64,000 bases of DNA from Maylandia zebra (GCF_041146795.1 NC_135185.1:26228529-26292528); one strand, 5' to 3'; positions 36,710 to 49,700 are shown, counted from the first letter of the stretch. Translations and numbers: made by a program. Notes: a model not told the origin generated them from the sequence alone.

Positions 36710-39700
36710 TACTTTACTAGTTAAAAGTACTAAAGATGTATTATTCTCGTAAAAATAAACCCATCTATATACTACATCTATGTACTGCACTGCAGTGCAG
36801 CAAAGCCAGTCACAGTAACGCTGCATCAGTTTTCTCCGTCTCTTCCCTCACTACGGCTCCCAGTTGTCGTTTTTGTCAGACCGAAGAAAAGACCTTTGTT
36901 GTTTTTCTCATCATGAGGGATTTTTACTCTTTTAATCTGACAGTGGATTACAGCTGTAAATGGAGCTCGCCTACACAGACTGTCAAGAAAAAGCAGAGAC
37001 ACACAGAGAGCAGCTACAGTCAAGCGCCAAGCTGGATGCATGTTATATTTTAGGATTCGTTCAAAAGCAAATGATAAAAAGGTCAGCGGAAGTCCACATT
37101 AATATGTCTATTGAAGGTTGATCTTTCTATTGCAGTTTAAAAACAAATAAGTAAAAAGTAACTCCATCTTTTTTTCGATGCAGTATTTCACTTAGTGAGC
37201 AGGGTGTTGAGTCTAGACGACCCGCTGTACATGAACAGTCAGTGATTTTCAGAGGGCAGGCAGAAAGAGAGAGAAAGAAGCAGAGTGTGACAGAAAACAA
37301 TAAAGGAAACGTGATTACCGGCACCTATCATTGGCTTGTTTGTCAAGACAAACAACATTCATGGCCCTTCCAACATTCTTCACCTCAACACTGATGATGA
37401 AAGCCAGAGCCCTGCTGTCTCCCTTTACCTCTTTTCTTGATACTCATATGCACACACACACAATATCATCTAAAATATATCTTCTTTTTCTCACTTCTTC
37501 TTCTGATACTACTTCTTTCACCAGTACATTTGATCTCTCAAGGGCCTTTGACACGCAACTGTGGAAGAAGCGAGAGAGGAAACTACCTGAAGTTCAGTTC
37601 CAGGTTACAGTAAAAGCAAAGAAGGTGAGTCATTCCTCGTGTCTTGCCTCCAGGTTTCACCCTGACTCTGCAAAGAGGGAAGTTTGAGGAAGAGATTTGT
37701 TCATACCATGGCTTCTGCTGATGGGTTATTCATGGGAATCTTATTCAAGTTGAGCTGTTGACTTGCAAGCAAGTCATATTGCTGAACTCCCAATTCTGTG
37801 TCAACCTCTCAGAGCAAATGATGGTGCAAGTCAGCAGTTTCTTTCCTGAGCAGAGCTCCCAATTGAGAAGAACGCAAATCAAAAAGTTAGTTTTTATACA
37901 GCGATAACTGGTAACTTCTTTACCACAAAGTCAGGAAGCTTTTCCGCCATTATCATTCAATTTCCTTCAGTGTCCAGTGTTGTGTGGTCAATTTACAGAA
38001 AGGAAACTAGAGACGATGAACAAAAAACACAGATTTTAATCCGCTCAGTAAAACAGATCTACACATGCTTTTTTTTTTTTAATAATATTAAAATATATCA
38101 TTAATGATTAAAAAATAATAATTTTTACAAATCACAGTTGAAATAAAAGGATTGAGCAATGTGTAACTTGGTTAACTGTCCATATCTATAAGGCAATAAA
38201 AAAATAATTTTAAAAAATAGGTGCTGTATGAGCAAAGCAGCTAGGTTAATTTAGTACATTCATCCGAAAGTGACTTCTCAGAAAACTTTCCTGTTTTATT
38301 AAACAGGAACGTTGAAGTTAGCAGAAATTGCTTCCTCTCCTTTGTCGAGACTTTAATACAAACATGCAAAAGGAGCAATAAGAAAACTTGTCTCTTAAGA
38401 TGACAAATCACAGTGGATTCTTTTACTTGCTAATGTCAGCTCTGTTTCCACAAACACATAGATTTTTACTGATTTTCCGTCAGTCTCAATCAATCAATCT
38501 CCCATCAAAGACCAGAGTTTTATCTACAACATGCAACAGGACATGGACATTAAATAGAAAGTTGCACATTCCAAAGGATTCAGATGCAAGCAGAGTTATT
38601 CCTGGTTCCAGAGACAACAGGCAACCTTCGTTCCAAGATGGCAGTAATTTAAAGGACAGTGCAAACAGGCAATGAGAAGCATATAATACATAACTCATAT
38701 GGGGAGAGCGATCACTTTTGCTTTGGTTTTTAATCAATGTCTATTTTTATATTTCTCTGGACAAACATTGCTTCCCTGCTGGCTCTGACAGAACACCACT
38801 GTGTAACCACCTCGCAGAGCGACACTCCTATAAATTAATGTGATGGCAGTTTAGTGTGTTGTCACATCTGTCGTCAAGCCGTCTTATGACTCTACTGTAA
38901 AAGTCGAAATGGTGCTCTGAAATCAGTCTGCAGAAAAAGAAAAAAAAAACACCAAAGATCCTCAATAGATAAGCCTCCTTCTCCATGCTGACCATCACTT
39001 CTATTGACCTCAACAGAAAAAAAAAACCTCAATACCACCATGTTGGGGGACTGAAAAAGTAATTTTATTATTCTACTAAAAAGTTCAGTTCAGATTTCTA
39101 ATTATATATTAAGATATTAATATTTGGGGGTCCCTCTATTGATTAATTATTGCCATGCAAAATCTTACAATGTGTGATGTTAAAAACAGTGTGGTGCAAG
39201 TTTACTCGTCAGAGGATCCAGGTCAAAGTTGAAATTCTTAGTTTACAGTTTAATATTTTAAACAAAGTTCACTGTCCTAAAGATGAACCAGCTTATGTTC
39301 ATTTCTTCAGTTTGGTTGTATATTTGTTATGGCCTGATCTGAGCTGTTACTGACAGACTTACTGGTTGTTATTTTTGCAACATGGGTCATTGGTATCAGT
39401 CTGTGGCAGACAATAACTGGTGTTGAAGAGCATGTGGAAGTTTGTTTGCCTCATGAGTGTCCCATCTGAGATACTTTGTTCAGCTGACACTGTATTAACA
39501 TTAGCTCGCTGTTGTTGTTGTTGTTGTTTTTTCTTTTCTTTATTCTTTTTCTAGGCTGCAAACACCAACTTTTTCTTTGTTTATGACCTCAGGCGCCATT
39601 GCCCTACAGGGACCTTCATGCTGGCATACTGTTCCTGCCTTTGTGCTTGTTAGAGCTTATACCAAACTCCCGGAGGAAATTCACGTAGAAGACTGGCAGC

Positions 39701-41378
39701 ACAGAAGGAGAAGCCTACTCCTCTAATGACATAATGCATGAGAAAAGATGGACTGAAAAATGTACAACTGGTGTGTCTATCTACAACAGTGGGGAGGAAA
39801 ATACAATGAAAGAAGGATGTGAGCAAATATTTATTCCCATTACTTGTAACAAATATGTCTAATTTTTGTGGTCATATCCTGTGTCACTTTTTTCAGAAAA
39901 AGACTTGCATTTTGTTCGATTCTCACAATGTCTGCTGACACAGTGGCTGAGATTTAAAACAAAGGAGGCACTGAGAAGAGAGTCAGCCTTGAATGGAAAG
40001 GAGACTGTGGGAATGTTGCCTATTAGACAGGTACCAAGTCACACATTGACATACATTTGATTACATGTTGCCACACTGAAGACCTGCACTCTCTCTCTTC
40101 ATTCCTTCCCGTCACCCACAATCTGTGTTTAAATACACCAGCCTCTCCATCCTCTTGTGGTAATTGGATCCAGTGCAGGGCAGAACAGATGAGGCGGTCA
40201 CACAGATGGCTTCTCACAGGCTTAATCATGCATTTCAGATTCCTCCTAACTGGCAATTGGAAGTTATATACTATTGGACACCGCGCATCAAGGAAAGGGG
40301 GTTTAGCCAGAGTCAGCCAGATGGCCTCTGAACCCTGCTCCAACCCAGATGGAGTGAGGAAAACGTTTACTGTGACAAAGACCCCTAAATGTTTCAAACA
40401 TTTGGCTTTTCAGATGCCAAAGATTTAACAGCATTGAGGCACAATGATCAAGGATTAGTGGTGGGTTGTAATGACGTAGATTTAGCCAAGTTTGAATCTG
40501 TGGTACAAGTGTGGTGTCTTAATGGAGCATTCCCACGACTGAGACAAAACTTCTTTTCGATCCAATTCTTGTAATTAACAGAGTGTGACCATCAAATATA
40601 TCAAAGATGGATGGATCGATAGATGGATGGATGGATGGACTTGAAATGCTGGCTTGTATGGTGATCTTGCCTAGCAACTGAAGACTCTTGAGCTATTTGT
40701 CTTTTTCTTATATCTGAATGCTCTACATCTAGGTGATTATGTCCACTCAAAGAAGCGTTACCGGCATCTTTCTCCTAACGCACCACTGAGCAAACATATT
40801 GTACTTTGAGTTTACACCTCCTGGGGCAGTGAATTGTGCCGTTTCTCTCCCCCCTCTGCTTTCCTCTGTTTTTGTCTCCACAAGTTCTTGTTGCTTTGAG
40901 TGAAAACTCCTGAGAAATGAAGGGAGATGGGGACCAGAAGAGAACGGTTTCTTAGAAAGAAGTGATTTATTCCCTTGACTTTCCACCGGAACGTCATGAA
41001 TAAATTCAGTTAGGTAAGCATCTATACATGGCTTTCCGATTGTTTGGTCTTTTCCTTGGGGAGAAAAGATGGGAGGGGTGCTACGGTTCACAATGTGTGG
41101 ATATTTTACTCTTGCAGCATCTCAGAGAGACAACTCAGCTCATATTTTACAGAATCTCTGCCCTACAAGGCAAAGTCTATACAGTTTCCATAATGCCCGT
41201 GTCATAATTCCAAATCTATTCAACATTTATCAGATAAAAGGGTAAAAATTCACTCTCAAAAAAGGTCCAAGGATCTGAGTAGCATTGTATCGAGACTTAA
41301 AATCTTCCCAAAATTAATCTTCCCAAAGTTGAATTTCTAACCAGACAAGAAGATGTCAACTGTATATAACACTACCTA
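36710..41378. other. Intergenic, no gene recognised
   Basis: A possible MITE spans about 36715-37165, with AGTTAAAAGTACTAAAG near the left and AGTAAAAAGTAACTCC near the right, but the termini are unclear. Frames of 123-124 codons overlap on opposite strands at 40023-40428 without any known motif. A GGAT-type microsatellite lies at 40606-40640. A pyrimidine tract plus AG near 39540-39555 looks like a splice acceptor, but the following frame (about 30 codons) is unrecognised. Confidence 0.4.
40606..40640 (+). repeat. (GATG)n microsatellite
   Basis: Short interrupted array of GATG/GATA units. Confidence 0.8.
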
Positions 41379-41379
41379 C

Positions 41380-41478
41380 CAGTGTATGAATGTGAGAATG
41401 AATGAATAGTGGTATTGTAAAGCGCTTTGGGTGCCTTGAAAAGCGCTATATAAATCCAATCCATTATTATTAATCCAT
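41380..41478 (+). mobile_element. AFC-type SINE 3' tail fragment
   Basis: CAGTGTATGAATGTGAG..AATGAATAGTGG, AAAGCGCTTTGGGTGCCTTG and AGCGCTATATAAATCCAATC with an ATT repeat match the tail of the SINE at 46.69-46.99 kb. The head is absent. Confidence 0.8.
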
Positions 41479-41479
41479 T

Positions 41480-44400
41480 ATTACCTTCTTCCATGGTAAA
41501 TGAAGAACTTGTGCTTTTCGTTGTACAGTGGAGGTTATATGTGGTTATAATAATAGAGGAAATTATCTACTTTACAACATTTGATGTAAAAGCAATTTTA
41601 AAACAGCCCACCAAGACCTCAGGTTGGCTCATGATGTCCAGCAACAATAAATTAAATTAAGCACTGCCACTCAAGTTCTTGCCAAAAGACTCCCTTCTCC
41701 CTTTTCACAGTACTGTGTTTTTGTCCGTTAGTATGTGTGCTGTTTTTACTCAATCCAGCTCTCTGCTCTGGGCATACAGTAAAAAAGAAAGTGCACATTT
41801 AACAGACAAATACATGAGGTAAAACGTCAATAAATAGGATGTTAATTAGCCTGACTAATTTATTTTATAGGGGTGGGTTTAATAGTTTTCAGTAATCTTA
41901 TTTAGAAAAGCCTTTAGTCTCCAGAAGCATCTTTTTTCAGAGTAGCCTGTAGGAGGAGCGCTGTTCCTATCCCCGTTATTTAATATACTGCCTTGGGAGC
42001 AGAACAGTCGCTGTGTTGTTCTTAACTGAAGTTATACTCTCCCATTCCCAGAGGTGCAACACACACTCTTTTAACTGTAAGGTTTTTCATGTCAGGACGC
42101 AATACAAAAATCTCCTGATCCTTAACGTTATCTAAAATCATTTAAGTATAACCTCAGGTGAAGGAAAACAGATTACACGCCTCATTATTTATTTAGCAAC
42201 AGCCAAAATTAAGAATCAGTCCTGTGAAAAACCAAGTACACCCCACGATTCAGTAGTTTGTATCACCACCTTTAACAGCAATATGAATTAATCATTTTGT
42301 CTCTCGTGTCATTGAGGAGGAATTTTGGACTACAAAGTGAAAATCTTGTAAAATCGGGAAAAAGGCAAATATTGTCGGGCAGTTTAAATAGGGACAGGAA
42401 ACAAGTTAACCTTCTCACTCAGATAGTACTATTTACCTCCAAATAAGCATTTTACCACTCTTTGTTTTTCTGGATTTGCTGTCAGTCTTTCCTACAAATG
42501 TGTGCCTACAATTCTTCACTAGAAAAACAGCACTGAGGAGTTTTAATGATCCTTGAAGCCAGCAGAACAGCCCAGCGAGCCGCATGAAAGGATGAACAAG
42601 AAAGGAAAAGTATTATTGGAATTTAGAGAAGCCATGTTATGTCTGTATATGAGAGGTATAAAAGTTACCATAAAATTTCATCATGAACTTGCAGTGTTTA
42701 GATTTTGAATTAATGAAGCCCTCCACACTGGATTAGAGCGCTGTGGATGCCCCGCGGTGCAGCATCCCTGAAGGCGGTTCAGGGTTCAGTGTCTTGCTTC
42801 AGAGCATTTTATCTGTGATGGTGTTTTATTATAGATGCAATACCACCAACTGAGCAGAGATTTCAGAGAAGTAACTGAGCAGTTTTTATTAGCGTTGTCA
42901 AAAAATATTAATATATATATAAATGATCATTAAAAACTTCAGGCGAGGGCGTTCCTATTCTACTGTATAGCACATAGCAAAGACACCCACTGTTTTAACA
43001 GAAAGACAAGGACGAGCCCCTCTGCTGGTTCTATGAGACCTACAGGCAAAGAGATGCTTTGAACATGACATGCTGATGTTTAGCAAGTATTATCTTTATC
43101 ATGTCCAGCATCTTTATTTTGGCATGTTAACATATCAACACAGTAATTATAATTCATCCTGCAGAAGACATGAAGGTGGGGACCAGATTTCGTGGCTGCC
43201 ATGCTTAAAATTGTCACGCGAGAGCACAAATGTCAAACTCATGGTGACACTGAGACACATGAAAATCCATTTTACGACTTGAGTGTTGATTATAAGTTGC
43301 GACATGTTGCTTTTTTATAGTCAGTCACTCTTGATGTCTGGGCATGTAAAATCTTTTACACATGCTTTGTCTTCTTAGCTCCTTACTTTAGCAGAAAGGC
43401 TACAGGAATTCCAGTCATTCTTTTTAAGATTTTATTAACGTTTATTACTGTATATTTAAAGGTTGAATACTCAGTGAAACTCCTGTGTATATAACTTTTT
43501 CATTAGTAATATTTTAATAGCATTAATAAAGCCATTTTACAACCTATAAAAACTAATAAATGATGCCTTATTTGAAAATGCTCCTACTGTTACTGTTCTG
43601 GATTATCTAACTCTGCTTACATTTTTAGAAAAACATGCACATAGTTGGACAAAGACTGTCTGGTGGATATTCAGAAACTGTGGGTATTAGCAAAAGTGTC
43701 TTTCTTTAAAGGACAGCCCACAGTGCTCTCTCTGTTAGCCTGCCGGCAGTATGGATACAAGGCCAGCATTTCATTTAATGTTGATTGATTAATGTCTCTG
43801 TAGTGAGAACATGGAAAAAGCTGAGGGTCCCATGTGACTCCATTGCAATATAGGAATAGAGACGGCGCTTGTTCCCTTGTACAACCATCTATGATTGTCA
43901 AGGAGTGGCTTAAATATGACTGGAGATGTCTCCATACACAGTGTTACAGGAGAAAAAATCAATACTAAATGTTTAACTCAGTGAGTTTCATTACTGCTTA
44001 TCATGAGCAACTCCTGATTCTGGGAGCCTTTCTTCCCTCTTCCCTTGATGTTCTTATAGAAATCATTTTCCTTTTTGTTTGTAACGGAGGAAAAATATCC
44101 TGGAAAACCTGCTTTTAAACTATTTTCTCCAGCTCACAGGTGGATATGTGGGTGAGCGCAGCGCTTTGGTCTGAGTACACGGATACACTGCTGTTCTTTA
44201 ACGTCCCAGTTTGAAGGCCTCATTAGAGATGTTCATCACTGTGTGGGGCTTCTGTATGCAAACATCTTTCTTCCTAACTCCCTGTGTGTGTCTTCTGAGA
44301 TTCTCCACCAGTAAAACAGTGAGAAAACCCGGTTTGTCTGCAGGCTTGAAGTCAGCTAAACTTTTCTCATTAAACTGCAAAAGCGCTGCCAAACTCTTTC

Positions 44401-44625
44401 CGTTTTATTCAGTTTGTTAATGAAAAACTTTAAAGTTATGTCGAACAGGCAGTTAGGGCTTTTTCAGCTTCTCTAATGGTGCATGTATGAAGCAGAGAAA
44501 GACAAAGCCAAGTGGCTCCTGTGACTCGATGCAATTCCTCAGCTCTCACCTGATCTAAGAGTAATATTTACATTTATTTTGTTGGCATGGAATGTGTAAG
44601 CTTTTGTTTCTTTATTGAGGTAAGG
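41480..44625. other. Intergenic, no gene recognised
   Basis: AT-rich. A CTCF-like word lies near 43016-43032. Open frames at 43671-43901 and 44198-44420 have no known motif. Confidence 0.4.
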
Positions 44626-44629
44626 TTTG

Positions 44630-44998
44630 TTAGGTGCACCTGTTCGACTGCCCATTAAGATGAATATCTAACAAGCTACCGACATGGGGGCAACGTGATG
44701 CTTTTAGGCAGGTGGACATGATCAAGACAACCTGGTGACGTTCAAACTGAGCATGAGAATGGGGAAGAATGGTGTTATAGGAGACTTTGAAAGCGGCACG
44801 ATTGTTGGTGCCATTCAGACTGCCTTCAATATCTCACCTGTCTCCAACCAAGGATGTGTAGTAGCTCAAATCAGGGGCCATTCCTGTCATCTCAGAGCAG
44901 GACACTGAGGCTACAGTTCACACAGGATCCCCAAAATTGGACAACGGAAGACTGGAAAAACATTGTATGGTCTGGTGAGTCTCAATTTCAGCTGGATT
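44630..44998 (+). mobile_element. Tc1-like element, 5' half
   Basis: It opens with the terminal-repeat-like TTAGGTGCACCTGTTCGACTG. It continues with GGCAGGTGGACATGATCAAG, then CTGAGCATGAGAATGGGGAAGAATGG, the transposase start (M-G-K-N-G). Later come GACACTGAGGCTACAGTTCACACAGG and AAAACATTGTATGGTCTGGTGAGTCTC, the WSDES catalytic region. A middle segment is deleted and the 3' half is missing. Same family as 30.1 and 58.6 kb. Confidence 0.75.
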
Positions 44999-44999
44999 A

Positions 45000-45345
45000 A
45001 ATTTAACAAGACATAAATTGTCAATTAAAGTCAGAGCACATTAGCTTGGATAATATATTTTACACACTTGGGATGTTATGCAAATTACATGGGAAATATG
45101 GTGTCTTTTAACTCCAGCTTTTAAAGGTGACCTCGCTATTAAAAGTCCACATCTCACTGATTTGACACACAAACTGGCTGTGCAGATAACAGACGGCTGA
45201 CAGGTATGACCACCATCATGTTTAAGCATTCTCTGTTTCATTTCCCTACCATACATTGTATTTGTATTCGTGCATGTCCAAATCCAAATCTGAAAAAGTT
45301 GGGATGATGTGATCATCATTTTGTGAGCTTAATATTTTATGTGTT
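45000..45345. other. Intergenic, no gene recognised
   Basis: Frames at 45041-45319 (minus) are unsupported. The sequence is AT-rich. Confidence 0.4.
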
Positions 45346-45430
45346 GTCAGTGTCCTATTGTGAATAAAATATGGGTTTTATGGGATTTGCAAATCAATAT
45401 ATTCTGTTTTATTTGCATTTCTCAGTGCAT
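45346..45430 (+). mobile_element. Fragment of a high-copy fish repeat
   Basis: GTGTCCTATTGTGAATAAAATATGGG, TTTGCAAATCA and ATTCTGTTTTATTTGCATTT match, from memory, the end of a very common teleost DNA-transposon-like repeat. The family is not named here. Confidence 0.4.
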
Positions 45431-46665
45431 CAATTACCTTCAGAATCAGTGAAAAATTTGCAATAGTTGATTAAAAAGCAAATTTGTGTTTGAAATTTCC
45501 CATAAATCTTTGCTGAAAGCACATGGAAAGTCACTTGAAATTAGTTTTTTCACTTTTATCACTTTCCTCTGTCTATATGAATGATGATCTGTACAGAGGT
45601 TGCTCTGTGTTGCTCTTTATTACAGGTCATTTTGTGCAAGCGAAATCAAAAATAATTTTGAATTTCACAGCTCACAGTGCAGGATTCCGATTGATTCCTT
45701 TGGAGAAGGAATTTGCCCTGGATGAGCTCCATCGGTGAAGGTGGTTCGTGTGTGCGTGTGCACCTTGAAGGTGCATGGGTATATCGTGAGCTTTACTGGC
45801 TTACATGCTGTGCTGCTGGGAGGTCTTGGTGAGCACCAGGATAAACACATACCTGCATACTCATTCAAATGCCAGTTTGAAATTCCTACTCCTGCTGACA
45901 AAGAATGGAAAGGCAAAAGTAAAGCTTTCCAGATGCCTCTGGCAAAAACATTAACTACATGTGAAATGCATTTGTTTCACATACTGTAGCTCCGGGGTGA
46001 CTGCCTTCTCATCTGAGAATCACCTATTCATGGCGATGCTTTACGGCATACGCTTAGATATTTATTTGAGGAAATCCACTGAAAGAATACACTCTTTTAA
46101 CTTTAATGGTAGCCATATTTCCTCTGTGTTTGCAATTATGTGAAAATCACAATCAATACACCGAAATTGCCTGTCAGCTCTGATAACCCTGCACAGTTAC
46201 AGGTCTTTACCCCTATCTGCAAAGCCAAGTTACATAATCAGCGGAGCTGCAGAGCAACTCCTAAGCTCAACAAAATCAGTGATGCTAAACGATGAGGGAA
46301 GAATGCCAACCCCATTTAGGTTCTTTTATGTTTTTGGCTTGGCAAAGATATTCCTTGTACCTTTTCTCATTTTAACTACCCAGAGTTGGAGCTTTGCTGC
46401 TGACCATTTGTGCCTCTCTGTTCAGGGATCTGTCAGTATGTGGGAGTAAAATGGAGGTTGGCCTTTTTGCACTGTGGCCTGAGATCATGTTGGCTGAAAC
46501 CTTGGGTCACTACAAAGTTCGTGTGAGCAGGCATTCTCTTCGTTCTTCCCTCTAAAGCTGCTATAATTTTAAGTTCAAAGAAATAAAAGTGAAACAAAAA
46601 TACAGCACTTTCAGCTTCACAGTGTCACTAATACAGTAATATAGTTATATCAAACCAAGTGAAAT
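45431..46665. other. Intergenic, no gene recognised
   Basis: Several overlapping short frames occur between 45523 and 46143 without known motifs or clear splice sites. Confidence 0.4.
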
Positions 46666-46667
46666 TT

Positions 46668-46691
46668 AGATAGATAGATAGATAGATAGAT
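46668..46691 (+). repeat. (GATA)n microsatellite split by a SINE
   Basis: Six or so GATA units run into the SINE head. Two further units (AGATAGATGG) resume at 46991, immediately after the SINE tail. Confidence 0.85.
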
Positions 46692-46990
46692 AGCGACCGT
46701 GGCTCAGGGGGTTGGGAAGCGTATCTGTAACCGGAAGGTTGCCAGTTCGATCCCCGGGCTCTCTGTCCTGGTTGTTGTGTCCTTGGGCAAGACACTTTAC
46801 CCTACTGCCTACTGGTGTTGGCCAGAGGGGCCGATGGCGCGATATGGCAGCCTCGCTTCTGTCAGTCTGCCCCAGGGCAGCTGTGGCTACAACTGTAGCT
46901 GCCTCCACCAGTGTGTGAATGAATAGTGGCATTGTAAAGCGCTTTGGGTGCCTTGAAAAGCGCTATATAAATCCAATCCATTATTATTAT
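46692..46990 (+). mobile_element. AFC-type tRNA-derived SINE, full length
   Basis: The head AGCGACCGTGGCTCAGGGGG carries the pol III A box. GGTTGCCAGTTCGATCCCC carries the B box, one base off GGTTCGANTCC spacing norms but clear. The body has CCTTGGGCAAGACACTTTACC and GGCCAGAGGGGCCGATGGCG. The tail is AAAGCGCTTTGGGTGCC, AGCGCTATATAAATCC and ATT repeats. It is inserted in a GATA tract. The head-tail pairing matches the cichlid AFC SINE as I recall it. Confidence 0.85.
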
Positions 46991-48265
46991 AGATAGATGG
47001 ACTTATTTCATAATTTTCACTTTTTTATGAGATTTCTGACATCATGCTTTTGATATTTGATATTAGGCTCCAATCTTAGGACTGATCAGTTTTGGGGGTT
47101 TTTTGTTTTTTCGTAGTTTTTTCTGTCATAACTTCTTTTGCTTTTAGTCCCGTAGACTAATATATGATTAAAACATTTGCTGATGCTGCCTGCAGCGTCC
47201 AAAGCCACCCAACCCCAGCGGTGGATACTTTTTACTCTAGTCCATCTACCATTTCCCTTGCAGCCAGAACAGCATAGTTAATTCACATGTGGCATTCGAT
47301 TTAGCATGTTATTGATCAGTTTTTCCAACACAAATTCAATACTGTAGAATCTGGGTTTAGCAATAAAAGAGGAACTGATTTAGTTTGTTGCACCGCCTCA
47401 CACACTATGTAATTAGGGATTTGTTTTCTTTCTGCTTTCCCATGAGACACTGGTGCATGTGCGTTTACAAAAAAGAACAAGTACTGGGTCGACCATCTGC
47501 AACCACTGAAGGGTTTTATTTTGCTTAAGAACACTGAGCAAAGTGTGCATACGTGTTTGCTGCCACAGTGGATGAAACAAGTCTTCCAAAATACAGCCTT
47601 ATCACGTCGTGAAACAAGGTAAGCAAGTGCTTCCCATTTTTTAAACAGTCCACATCAGAAGACAGGTAGCACTTGACTTTTGTTCAGGATACTGAAGTCC
47701 AAACTTGGGATCATAGTTTAGGTGAAGTTACACACTAGATGTTAAAAAGGTTCACTCTCATTACCATGACAACTCTCTGTTGTCATGGTAATGCCATCAA
47801 CCTTTAAAGCATAACTTTAGGCCCTAATGACCTATGGGGGAGGACAGTCTCATCAGTCAGGAGTGCTTCATACAGTGAAATAAAGGTTTCTGTGATTAGT
47901 CGTTTTCTCATCATGGATTTCAATTTCTGAATCCAACTTGTGACTGCAAACCCAGTAGCAATCTCTGATCACTGCCGTCTCTGAATTTTACAGCTGCTCT
48001 TGTCTGCCAATGGATATAATGACTAACTGAATGAACAGAGTTGCCCCTCTGTCACTATAAATCCATTCAATTACACTCAGAGGTCAGTGAATAAAAATAA
48101 GGCACTGACATGGCCTACTGCACCTCATGTTTATATCAACGTATTGCTGCTGCACACCTTGAGCATGCATCATCTTGCAAGGGATTTTTTTGAAAGGTGT
48201 TTATGACCTTTATGTGGGTTCAGAGCATGTGGTTATGTATATTGCAGTCATAAACACGCTCTATC
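46991..48265. other. Intergenic, no gene recognised
   Basis: It contains a hairpin: 14-base arms at 47759-47772 and 47780-47793 are perfect inverted repeats around a 7-nt loop. Each arm includes a near X-box half site (GTCATGGTAA). No gene was recognised. Confidence 0.45.
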
Positions 48266-48266
48266 A

Positions 48267-48672
48267 TTATATGCACTTTTTCTGTAAAATGTATATGCAT
48301 GCATATATACTGTATGCATACTGACTAAAAACACAGGCTAAAAGCAGAAGCTGTTGAGATAGGATAAAATAATAAAAACATTTTATGAAATGGGAAATAC
48401 GTTTTTGTAACAATAAGAAGAAGAAGAAGTAGTACCAGATAATCATTTTTTTCAGTGTATTGCTGCACAAATAGAAGGATCTCAGCTTCCTTATAGAAAT
48501 ATTTCTATATACAGTCTCTGTGCTGGTCTTCCAGTTCAGCCTGTTGTCAGTGTGGATGCCCAAGTACTTATACTCATCCACCACATCAACATCCTGTCCC
48601 AGGATAGGCCATGTAGCTGTCCTTTTCTCTCTGAAGTCTCTCTGTGATGTTATTCACATTCAGAAGCAGATC
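48267..48672 (-). pseudogene. Non-LTR reverse transcriptase, C-terminal segment
   Basis: The minus strand encodes VVDEYKYLGIHTDNRLNWK, the K-Y-L-G segment that follows the RT palm in fish LINEs. It is preceded by a decayed LNVNNITERLQ. It continues the reverse transcriptase at 49373-49700 after the inserted block between them. Frameshifts and an in-frame poly-F/microsatellite region mark it as dead. Confidence 0.65.
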
Positions 48673-48675
48673 ACT

Positions 48676-49372
48676 GTCGATCGAGGACACTGAAGATATC
48701 TACCTATTCGGAACCATGATAACAGGGTTCTCGCTGATCTCTGATTTCATTGCAATGTTGACCCTGTGCTAACTTGCATATGACAAATAAAACTGAAAAC
48801 TGAAACTGAAGCTGATCGGAGCTGGCTTGACCCTGGCTTATCGGAGAATTAAGAAAGCGGAACCGGCTGTTCAAACACCCCCAAGGCTGCCCGCTGGGAT
48901 TCCCATTCCCATTCCATGCAAGGCCACCTGGGTTGGCTGGAAGACTGTTTACTTAGCCTGGCAGGGCGAAGGACACTGTCTCAGCTGAACTATGGACACG
49001 CACACACATACATATACTGATACTGATAAGCACTCACCGACGCACCTCCAACGCTTACCTCCCCTCTGATGTGGACATCGAGTCAGCTGGAGGCGCAGTC
49101 GAAGATTGCAGCGGTCCCAGATCAGATGTACACACTGGAACACTTTCCCATGCTGCTTGTCTGTGTTTATTGTGCTACGGTGTGTTGATATCTGTGCATT
49201 CCTGTATTATCCTTTTGTGTAACACATTTCAATGTTTTTTTCCTCGCTACCTAGCCTGACCTGTCTCCCCAATGTGATGTTTGTGTATTGTATGTACGGC
49301 CGGCAAGGTCTGTCATCTCGGTTTTGGCAAAAGACCTGCAACTGACAAATAAAGGCTATCTCATCTCATCTC
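48676..49372 (+). mobile_element. Inserted non-LTR-type elements splitting the LINE
   Basis: The block between the two LINE halves ends in GACAAATAAAGGCTATCTC with CATCT repeats, a retroposon-like 3' tail on the plus strand. A second internal tail (GACAAATAAAACTGAAAAC with ACTGAA repeats) ends near 48811. It probably holds two successive insertions, the second being 5'-truncated. No coding motif was recognised inside. Confidence 0.5.
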
Positions 49373-49700
49373 AGACCACTCCACAAAATCATCCCCTAGT
49401 GCTCTGTACTCCTCCTGCCCATCACTAAGCTGTCCAGCCACTGCAAAATCATCAGAGTATTTCTGTAGGTGGTATGACCCGCAGTTGTACTGAAAGTCTG
49501 AGGTGTACAACATGAACAGGAAGAAAGACAGTACAGGCCCCTGTGGACCGCCTGCACTTCACCAAATCAGACAAAGCACCACCCAGTCTCACATACTGCA
49601 TGCAGCCTGTCTGTCAGGTAATCAGTAATCCATGAGATGATGGACGTGTTTGCTGACATTTCTGGTAGCTTCTCTCTCAGTATCAGCAGCTGAAACATGT
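49373..49700 (-). pseudogene. Non-LTR reverse transcriptase, palm domain fragment
   Basis: The minus strand reads GPQGPVLSFFLFMLYTSDFQ, then HLQKYSDDFAVAGQLSDGQE and DDFVEWS. The YSDD box, the catalytic [F/Y]xDD of reverse transcriptase, is intact at 49448-49459. Upstream, ISWITDYLTD is recognisable in another frame, so a frameshift separates them. This is the 5' part of the LINE whose 3' part is at 48267-48672. The clade is not assigned with confidence. Confidence 0.7.

Noticed and set aside
39555..39660. Exon-like segment after a strong pyrimidine tract and AG
   Set aside because: The frame ends after about 30 codons, there is no recognisable domain, and no neighbouring exons.
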